This document shows, piece after piece, positions 58,440-64,000 of a DNA stretch of 64,000 bases. How positions within the stretch are numbered: position 1 is the stretch's first letter; the number at the start of each line of letters is the position of its first letter. The notes beneath the pieces were generated by a model. It did not search any database, was not told the DNA's origin, and worked only from the letters and a program-made list of their open reading frames with translations. The DNA is from Actinomycetota bacterium. GTDB lineage: Bacteria; Actinomycetota; CADDZG01; JAHWKV01. The DNA lies in contig JAUJPC010000002.1 of the NCBI GenBank assembly GCA_030447305.1, positions 314,815 to 378,814 of the forward strand. Direction: 5' to 3'. The position numbers and the translations under genes were made by a program.

Positions 58440-60229
58440 GGCGGCTTGAAGAAGCTCCTTCGGAGGTTGCCGGCCGCTATGTGATCGCCGGGAGGATCGG
58501 TTCGGGCGGCATGGGCGAGGTATTCCGAGCCCGGGATTCGGTTCTGGGCCGGACCGTGGCTCTCAAGATGCTGCCGTTCGAGCTGGCCATCCAAACCGGC
58601 TTTATTGAGCGCTTCAAAGCCGAGGCCCAGGCGGTCGCGAGGATATCCCACCCGAACGTCGTGCAGGTGCACGACTGGGGACGGGAGAACGACACCTACT
58701 ACATGGTCATGGAGTACATCCGCGGCAAGAACCTGAGGCAGATCCTGGCGTCCACCAAACGCCTTCATCCCCGCCAGGCCGCCCAGGTCACCGGACAGGT
58801 GCTCGGGGCGCTGGGAGCAGCCCATGAGAAAGGCGTCATTCACCGGGACGTGAAGCCGGAGAACGTCGTCGTGGCTATCGACGGCCGCGTGAAGGTCACC
58901 GATTTCGGGATCGCCCGGGCGGCGGAGAATGCGGCGCTCACCGGCGGAATGCTCGGCACCGTGGCCTACGTCGCGCCGGAGCAGGCTCGCGGCGAGCAGG
59001 TCGATCCCCGTACCGACCTGTACTCCACCGGGTGCATGCTGTACGAGCTCCTGACGGGTTCCCTTCCTTTTGAGGGAAACGCCGCGAAGGTGCTCCAAGA
59101 CCACCTGAACGCCCGGGTCCCTGCGCCGTCAATTCTGGCTCCCGAAGTGGGCGAGGCCCTGGATCGGGTGGTTATGAAGGCCACCGCACCCCTGCCGGCC
59201 GACCGCTACCGCTCCGCCGCCGAGATGCGCAAGGATCTGGGGTCCGCCATAGCTTCGCTTCCCGAGGCCCCTCCTCTATCGGCCTTAACCGATGAGTTCA
59301 CCTCCGAGGCCTCGTCCGACAACATCGAAACCGTTATTCCCCAGGCGCCCGTGCGCCGCAAGAGAGGGTGGCGAAAGTGGGCGATCGCAGCCGTCCTCGT
59401 CCTGGCCCTGGCCGGAGGTGTCTTCTACGTCGGTCCGACCCGGGTTCCGTCGATGGCGGGGGAGTCTAGAGCCGTTGCGGAGGAGCGCCTAAATCGAGTT
59501 GGACTGAAGGCTAAGTATTCCGATGTCTTTTCCGATGACGTTCCGGCGGGCGAGGTGATCACCTCCAGGCCGGGTGCCGGCTCCTGGACCAGGCGCGGCG
59601 GCTCCGTCGCGGTGTCGGTTAGTGCAGGGCCGAAGCTCAGCGATGTTCCCGACGTGGTCGGAATGCCGCTCGAGCAGGCGCGGGCTGCAATCCTGGAGAA
59701 CGACCTGGCCATCGGAAAGGTCGACAGGCGGCACAGCATCGAGCCGGTGGACAAGGTCCTCAGCCAGGACCCGACACCGAAGCAGGTTAAGAGCGGGGAA
59801 CTCGTGACGCTCGTGGTTTCTGACGGCCCGGCGATTCTGCCCATCCCGGAGCTGAACGGCAGATCCGTGGACGCCGCGGAGAAGCTGTTGCGTGACCAGG
59901 GCTTCACTCCTGCAAGGAGCTCAGTGTTCAACGAAGCTGCGGCCGGCACGGTAGTCGGCCAGTCACCCGCCGCCGGGCAACCGCATCCGCAGGGAACCCA
60001 GGTCAAGATCTCGGTCAGCAGGGGCCTCCAGCCGTTCCAGGTTCCCGAGGTCAAGGGCAAGTCCTGCACCGAAGCGAAGGGGCAGCTGGAAGGCCTGGGG
60101 ATGAAGGTGGTAGCACAGACCTCCGGCGGCGGACCTGCAAGCTGCGGCGGCAACAAGGTTCTGGAGCAGGATCCGCTTCCCCAGAGCCAGCGCAAGCCGG
60201 GGGCGGAAGCCACTCTGTACGTAGGTTGA
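58436..60229 (+). CDS. PknB-type serine/threonine kinase with four PASTA domains
   Basis: In this 597-aa protein the kinase domain (about 15-275) has the Gly loop IGSGGMGEV (21-29), K44, HRD 136-138 with KPEN, DFG 156-158 and APEQARG. A cytosolic linker and one TM helix (about 315-331) follow. Four PASTA repeats come next (about 336-398, 402-464, 468-530, 534-597) that bind muropeptides or lipid II in relatives. The last PASTA holds two Cys (544, 570) that could form a disulfide. It is not in the usual rodA-pbpA cluster. Confidence 0.95.
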   Translation: MRRLEEAPSEVAGRYVIAGRIGSGGMGEVFRARDSVLGRTVALKMLPFELAIQTGFIERFKAEAQAVARISHPNVVQVHDWGRENDTYYMVMEYIRGKNLRQILASTKRLHPRQAAQVTGQVLGALGAAHEKGVIHRDVKPENVVVAIDGRVKVTDFGIARAAENAALTGGMLGTVAYVAPEQARGEQVDPRTDLYSTGCMLYELLTGSLPFEGNAAKVLQDHLNARVPAPSILAPEVGEALDRVVMKATAPLPADRYRSAAEMRKDLGSAIASLPEAPPLSALTDEFTSEASSDNIETVIPQAPVRRKRGWRKWAIAAVLVLALAGGVFYVGPTRVPSMAGESRAVAEERLNRVGLKAKYSDVFSDDVPAGEVITSRPGAGSWTRRGGSVAVSVSAGPKLSDVPDVVGMPLEQARAAILENDLAIGKVDRRHSIEPVDKVLSQDPTPKQVKSGELVTLVVSDGPAILPIPELNGRSVDAAEKLLRDQGFTPARSSVFNEAAAGTVVGQSPAAGQPHPQGTQVKISVSRGLQPFQVPEVKGKSCTEAKGQLEGLGMKVVAQTSGGGPASCGGNKVLEQDPLPQSQRKPGAEATLYVG

Positions 60230-60290
60230 CCTCCCGTCAGCGCGGAGATCTTAAGGTTTGAAGCAGGGCTGGGGAGTCAAATAATCGAGC

Positions 60291-60638
60291 ATGGAAGCCT
60301 CTGTCTTCTTCAATCCCGACTGCACCAACTGTCAGACCGTTAAGGGCATCTTGAGCGAGCGGGGAATCGACGCCGAGTATGTCCGATACCTCGAGCAGGC
60401 TCCGACGAGAGCCGAGCTGGAGCGGGTCATGGGCCTTCTGAGCATCGATGATCCGCGGGAGATGATCCGCAGCAAGGAACCCGTCTTCGATGATCTCGGG
60501 CTCGCCTCGGCCGGACGGGACGAACTCCTGGACGCGATGGTGGCGCATCCAATACTGATCCAGCGGCCGATAGTCATTCTGGGCGACAAGGCTGTGATCG
60601 CCCGCCCGGCAGAAGAGGTGTTTACCATCCTGGACTAG
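60291..60638 (+). CDS. ArsC/Spx-family thioredoxin-fold protein
   Basis: This 115-aa ArsC-like protein has C11-T-N-C14 near the N-terminus (NPDCTNCQTVKGIL) and the Arg region HPILIQRPIVILGDKAV that in glutaredoxin-linked arsenate reductases binds the oxyanion. No ars genes are near. It could be an arsenate reductase, a YffB-type protein or a general thiol protein. Confidence 0.8.
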   Translation: MEASVFFNPDCTNCQTVKGILSERGIDAEYVRYLEQAPTRAELERVMGLLSIDDPREMIRSKEPVFDDLGLASAGRDELLDAMVAHPILIQRPIVILGDKAVIARPAEEVFTILD

Positions 60639-60658
60639 TACGGCTTCGGGGTTGAACC

Positions 60659-61696
60659 CTATGTCCGGGAAAAATAAATGCCTATACGCCGTACCATACC
60701 CAGCGCCACCAGGCAGACAAGCCCGATGGCCGGGATCAGTATCTCCACCCTTGGGCCGTCCGCAGCCATACCCGACTCGGTGTCTTCATGGATCTCGGGA
60801 TCCGCAACGTTGGGATTGAGGTCGGGCCGGATGGAGTAGCGGGAGTGAGCCTGCAGCGACGCCAGGTTGGCGAAGCCCCAGTCGTAGAGGGCCGTCGAGT
60901 CGCCGTAGTGGTTGGCAGACCCCATCACGACCGCGATCAGGGTGCGGCCGTCCCGGTGCACAGCTGAGATGAGGCAGCTTCCGGCTCCCCGGGTGAAGCC
61001 GGTCTTGACGCCCATAGCGCCGGGGTACCTCCACAACATCTTGTTGTGATTCATGAACAGGTGATCACGTCCGTCACCCCAGGGAACGACGTGGGTCTTG
61101 GACGACACGATTTGGGCGAAGGTTGGATTCTGCAGGGCTGCCGATGTGATAAGCGCCAGATCCCTGGCGGTGGTCTGGTGGCCGGGTTGGTCCATACCGT
61201 GAGGGTTCATAAAGTGCGTTTCGGTCGCCCCGAGCTCCTTTGCCCGCAAGTTGGCCAGCTTCATGAATCCCGCCTGGGTCCCGTCGGGGCTGATCTTCTC
61301 GGCCAGGGCAATGGCGGCGTCGTTACCGGATTGCAGCATCAAACCCCACAGCATGTCGCCTACCGTCATCGTCCAGCCTTCCTCTGCGAACATGCGCTGT
61401 CCCGGAGCATTCCTGGCTGCATCGGATATGACCGCCGTATCCTCGGGGCTGCCGTTCTCAAGAGCCACCAGACCCGTCAACACCTTCGTGAGACTGGCCG
61501 GCGCCCGGATGGCGTTCTCGTCCCGGGCCCACAGCACGTTGCCGGATTCCATCTCGAGTAGCAGGCCCGCCTGCATCGAGGTATCCGGGGGCGGCGGAGG
61601 TGGAGGGTGCGCTTCCGAGGCCTTGGCCATGGGGGCCAGGCACACCAATAAAAGAAGGATCGTGGCGGCCACCACGGATCGGCGGTTGCTAAACAT
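60659..61696 (-). CDS. D-alanyl-D-alanine carboxypeptidase (S11, DacA/DacF type)
   Basis: This 345-aa penicillin-binding protein trims the terminal D-Ala of peptidoglycan stems. A signal peptide (VVAATILLLLVCLAPMAKAS) is followed by a Pro-rich stretch. Active-site motifs are S68-L-T-K71 (APASLTKVLTG), S123-G-N125 and K231-T-G (GVKTGFTRGAGS). A C-terminal hydrophobic helix (IPAIGLVCLVALGMV) anchors it. It is convergent with the ArsC-like gene. Confidence 0.93.
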   Translation of the reverse strand: MFSNRRSVVAATILLLLVCLAPMAKASEAHPPPPPPPDTSMQAGLLLEMESGNVLWARDENAIRAPASLTKVLTGLVALENGSPEDTAVISDAARNAPGQRMFAEEGWTMTVGDMLWGLMLQSGNDAAIALAEKISPDGTQAGFMKLANLRAKELGATETHFMNPHGMDQPGHQTTARDLALITSAALQNPTFAQIVSSKTHVVPWGDGRDHLFMNHNKMLWRYPGAMGVKTGFTRGAGSCLISAVHRDGRTLIAVVMGSANHYGDSTALYDWGFANLASLQAHSRYSIRPDLNPNVADPEIHEDTESGMAADGPRVEILIPAIGLVCLVALGMVRRIGIYFSRT

Positions 61697-61748
61697 CGGG
61701 AGAGGCCAACCTATTTGACCGCCCGTGCCAATGCAAGGATTGGGGCCC

Positions 61749-62147
61749 TCAATCCCAGGCTTTGAAATCCTGCAGATAACGTTCCAGGTTCGGCGTCAGC
61801 GGAAGACGCGAGAGTTCTTCCCGACCTGCCCATCGGACGTCGGCGGAGTCGTCGCCCGGCCGGAGGCTTCCTCCGGTTACGCCAACGAAGTAAGACAGGA
61901 TCACGTAATGCCGGGATTGCGCCGGATCAATCAGCTCGGCAATCCCGGCCGGTTTGAGCACTTGTACCTGCAGGCCCGTCTCCTCTCCGAATTCGCGGAC
62001 CAGAGCGTCCCTGTGCCTCTCCATTGGGTTCACCCGTCCGCCGGGCAGGGACCAATGGCCGGCGTAGGGGCCACGGCCCCGTTTTGCCAGGAGAATCCTG
62101 CCGGCATCCAATGTGATCCCGGAGACCCCGAGAATGATGTCGCTCAA
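61749..62147 (-). CDS. NUDIX hydrolase
   Basis: This 132-aa protein has a full Nudix box, GGRVNPMERHRDALVREFGE with ETGL directly after, which coordinates Mg2+ for hydrolysis of a nucleoside diphosphate-X substrate. TTG start. It lies 14 bp downstream of the membrane-protein gene in the same direction. Substrate unknown. Confidence 0.88.
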   Translation of the reverse strand: MSDIILGVSGITLDAGRILLAKRGRGPYAGHWSLPGGRVNPMERHRDALVREFGEETGLQVQVLKPAGIAELIDPAQSRHYVILSYFVGVTGGSLRPGDDSADVRWAGREELSRLPLTPNLERYLQDFKAWD

Positions 62148-62161
62148 CGCTTTGCTGAGGG

Positions 62162-63151
62162 CTAAGCCGGGCGCTCTGAGCCGGGCGGTGTCTCTTCCGG
62201 GGTCTGCTCCGGCCGGCGCAGGGGTACCATTCGGCCGTCCCTGCGTTGCTCGACCGATTCAGGCGGGCTGCGGACCAGCAGAAAGAAGTTCGCAAGGATG
62301 GCGGAGGTCACCGACGTCAGAAGCAGTGACGTCAGGTATCCGGATATCCCGGTGACCATTGCGGCCGCCGGCCCCAAAGGTTCGGGAGGCGCGAAGAGCT
62401 CGGCATAAAAGGCGGGCGAGAGGGGATCGGCAGTGGGCTCGGGAGTGCGGCTTATGCTCACCACGCCGGCCGGTCCGGAGACAAAGATCGATATGGCCAG
62501 GCCTAATGCGAACGTCATGAGCAGGAGAAGGAAGAAGTCCCAGACGCGGCCCTTCGTCAGTTGCCAGCTTCTTCTTAGACTCGCCGCAGGGCCGGTTCGG
62601 TCAAGGGCGCTGGCGGGCTGGGAGAGTCCAAGCTTCAGGTAGACAAACGACATGGCAATGCCCAAAAGGGGAAGGCTGAAGAGCAGCCCAAGAAAGATTC
62701 GAAGAAAATCGGTCTCGGACAACCGGAAGGACAGGGCCCGGGAACCTACCGATCCCAGCGAAACGAAGAAGGGGATCAGGGCCAGCCCGGCCGCCACCCA
62801 CAGGACGAGATTGAACAACATTGAAGTGGCGATGTAACGGAGGAGCCCCGTGGAGGCGGTCCGGCGCATCAGGCCTCCCACGCCGGGATCGTTTCCTTCG
62901 GCGTACATGCCGCTGGCAACCGTGACGGCGTACGCCACGACTACGGTCAACAGGGCGCCTACGGCATATCCGGCCAACATGGCGCCCCAACCGGGTCGAA
63001 GTGACGTGTACGCGCCGATGAAAGCAAGAGGTATGCACAGAATCGCCGCCGTACCCAGGCTGGTTACGGCATGGTCCTTGAGCTGCCTGAAGGCCTGGTT
63101 GAGGGCCAGTGGAGCCAGGTTGACCTTCTTGTTTGTCACGGGCCGAACCAT
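62162..63151 (-). CDS. polytopic membrane protein, glycerophosphodiesterase membrane-domain-like
   Basis: This ~329-aa protein has about six membrane helices (for example TSLGTAAILCIPLAFIGAYT, FFLLLLMTFALGLAISIFV). The region ASLRRSWQLTKGRVWDFFLLLL is typical of DUF975/GPDPase_memb-like proteins, and the soluble tail is Pro/Glu-rich. ATG 63151 is chosen for CAGGAG upstream. Function unknown. Confidence 0.65.
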   Translation of the reverse strand: MVRPVTNKKVNLAPLALNQAFRQLKDHAVTSLGTAAILCIPLAFIGAYTSLRPGWGAMLAGYAVGALLTVVVAYAVTVASGMYAEGNDPGVGGLMRRTASTGLLRYIATSMLFNLVLWVAAGLALIPFFVSLGSVGSRALSFRLSETDFLRIFLGLLFSLPLLGIAMSFVYLKLGLSQPASALDRTGPAASLRRSWQLTKGRVWDFFLLLLMTFALGLAISIFVSGPAGVVSISRTPEPTADPLSPAFYAELFAPPEPLGPAAAMVTGISGYLTSLLLTSVTSAILANFFLLVRSPPESVEQRRDGRMVPLRRPEQTPEETPPGSERPA

Positions 63152-63261
63152 CGTGGGACTCCTGACTCCAGTCGGGCCGTTAGGCGCCGCCAACTTTCCC
63201 GCTGAAGTGTAAGTCCGGGAAGCAAGCGCTCGGGATTGGTCCCGATTACTCTAATCACACG

Positions 63262-63651
63262 ATGGCGCCAAGGACGGTTCTCCTGCTTGAGGACAACGAT
63301 TCGGTACGTGAGCTGATAAAGGTTCTCCTCGAGACCGAGGGCTACCTGATCATTGAGGCCAGTGACGGGCAGGACGGCCTCAGCAAGGCGGAACAGCTGA
63401 AGCCGGATCTGATGATCCTCGACCTGGTGATGCCCGGCCTGGATGGGGAGAACGTGCTGAAGACCATGCGGCGGCACTCCAAGCTCTCCAAGGTTCCCGT
63501 TCTTGTGGTTAGCGGCAAGTACGAGTCTCTCGACGCCTTGCGGAGCCAGATAGGGGAGGAGAACATCTTTCCCAAGCCGTTCGAGCCATTCCGGATGCTG
63601 GACCGCATCGGCGAGCTGATCGGTTATCCGGACGACACCACGCCGCTCTAG
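63262..63651 (+). CDS. stand-alone CheY-like receiver domain protein
   Basis: This 129-aa single receiver domain has the acidic pocket (LLLEDNDS), phospho-acceptor Asp in LMILDLVMPG, then VVSG and a Lys in FPKPFEPFRM. There is no output domain, so it must act through a protein partner. Its stop overlaps the convergent FIST_C gene by 4 bp. No kinase is adjacent. Confidence 0.88.
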   Translation: MAPRTVLLLEDNDSVRELIKVLLETEGYLIIEASDGQDGLSKAEQLKPDLMILDLVMPGLDGENVLKTMRRHSKLSKVPVLVVSGKYESLDALRSQIGEENIFPKPFEPFRMLDRIGELIGYPDDTTPL

Positions 63652-64000
63652 TCGTCCCGGGGAGGAAACGGCTCAAGGAAAAGTGCCACGCTGGCTGTGA
63701 AGCCGTGGAGGAAGTTCTTTCCGCCGATGGGCCCGATCTCTCCGCCGCAGAACATTCCGGCTACCGGCAGTCCCGGTACGTTGTCCCGAAGGACGTTGAC
63801 ATCGTGGTTCGGAGAACCGAACAGATTCGAACCCCGCCCGTTGCATGTGAATAGCAGCGCACCCACCGGGTCGCGCCCGCCGGTTTGGCCGAGCCGCTCC
63901 TCCAACAGCCCTCGGAAATCGGCGTCGGCCGTGGCGGCGTCCCGGACCTGGAACTGCACTGTCTGACCCACGGTGAGGACGTCACCCACCGAGATGGCGC
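63648..64000 (-). CDS. FIST C-terminal domain protein, 5' end cut by the window
   Basis: The visible ~117 residues match a FIST_C domain: SVGDVLTVGQTVQFQVRD, GALLFTCNGRGSNLFG and GLPVAGMFCGGEIGPIGG with NFLHGFTAS. FIST proteins are putative sensors of small ligands such as amino acids and often work with signalling proteins. The frame is open to the window edge, so the start is outside. It is tail-to-tail with the receiver gene. Confidence 0.8.
   Translation of the reverse strand, partial: AISVGDVLTVGQTVQFQVRDAATADADFRGLLEERLGQTGGRDPVGALLFTCNGRGSNLFGSPNHDVNVLRDNVPGLPVAGMFCGGEIGPIGGKNFLHGFTASVALFLEPFPPRDD

Overview
The window reads as a chromosomal segment of an uncultured-type, high-GC actinomycete (phylum Actinomycetota). 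Supporting signs are SepF, a PknB-type kinase with four PASTA repeats, a TrmI tRNA methyltransferase, a mycobacterial-type RpiB with no active-site Cys, the rpmE-yqhQ-prfA-prmC-sua5-rpiB-glyA-wecA-atp-murA order, frequent GTG/TTG starts, and repeated leaderless-promoter signatures (TANNNT 6-9 nt before the start codon). I see no insertion sequences, prophage genes, CRISPR arrays, rRNA or tRNA genes.

Left part (1-17 kb): trmI; glnA, a type I glutamine synthetase with Phe at the usual adenylylation Tyr, followed by a terminator whose 3' arm lies in a 73-bp tandem repeat; an RDD membrane protein; a LOG-family hydrolase; glutamine-dependent NAD synthetase; a two-component pair; an M15-type peptidase; and a large Cache-HAMP-GAF-SpoIIE phosphatase. 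Then comes the branched-chain amino acid operon ilvB-ilvN-ilvC-leuA-leuB on the minus strand. It has a readable attenuator: promoter, 21-codon leader peptide with a Leu/Val run, and intrinsic terminator.

Middle (18-36 kb): a Gfo/Idh oxidoreductase, a divergent triosephosphate-isomerase-like protein with altered phosphate-binding loops, and ilvD. These are followed by an HTH gene paired with a frameshifted Clp-N-domain gene under an apparently autoregulated leaderless promoter, then small stress genes, a metallothionein, a TudS-DUF1722 fusion, and an MMPL transporter whose C-terminus resembles a TetR ligand-binding domain. SufS-SufU and a two-gene HTTM/vitamin-K-carboxylase-like locus follow, then rpmE, yqhQ-like, prfA, prmC, sua5 and rpiB.

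Right part (36-64 kb): glyA, wecA/tagO, a complete F1Fo ATP synthase operon (atpZ, atpI, atpBEFHAGDC) with an unusually short epsilon subunit, and murA. Next are a cysteine desulfurase-mnmA-ligA cluster, Mn-type superoxide dismutase, a MaoC double-hotdog dehydratase, sepF, an alcohol dehydrogenase, a coiled-coil lipoprotein overlapping a PASTA kinase, an ArsC-like protein, a D,D-carboxypeptidase, NUDIX, a membrane protein, a CheY-like receiver and a FIST_C protein cut by the window edge.

Most of the window is housekeeping. The least ordinary items are the MMPL-TetR_C fusion, the TIM-like paralogue, the HTH/Clp-N module with its operator, the ilv attenuator, the Tyr-to-Phe GlnA and the minimal epsilon subunit.
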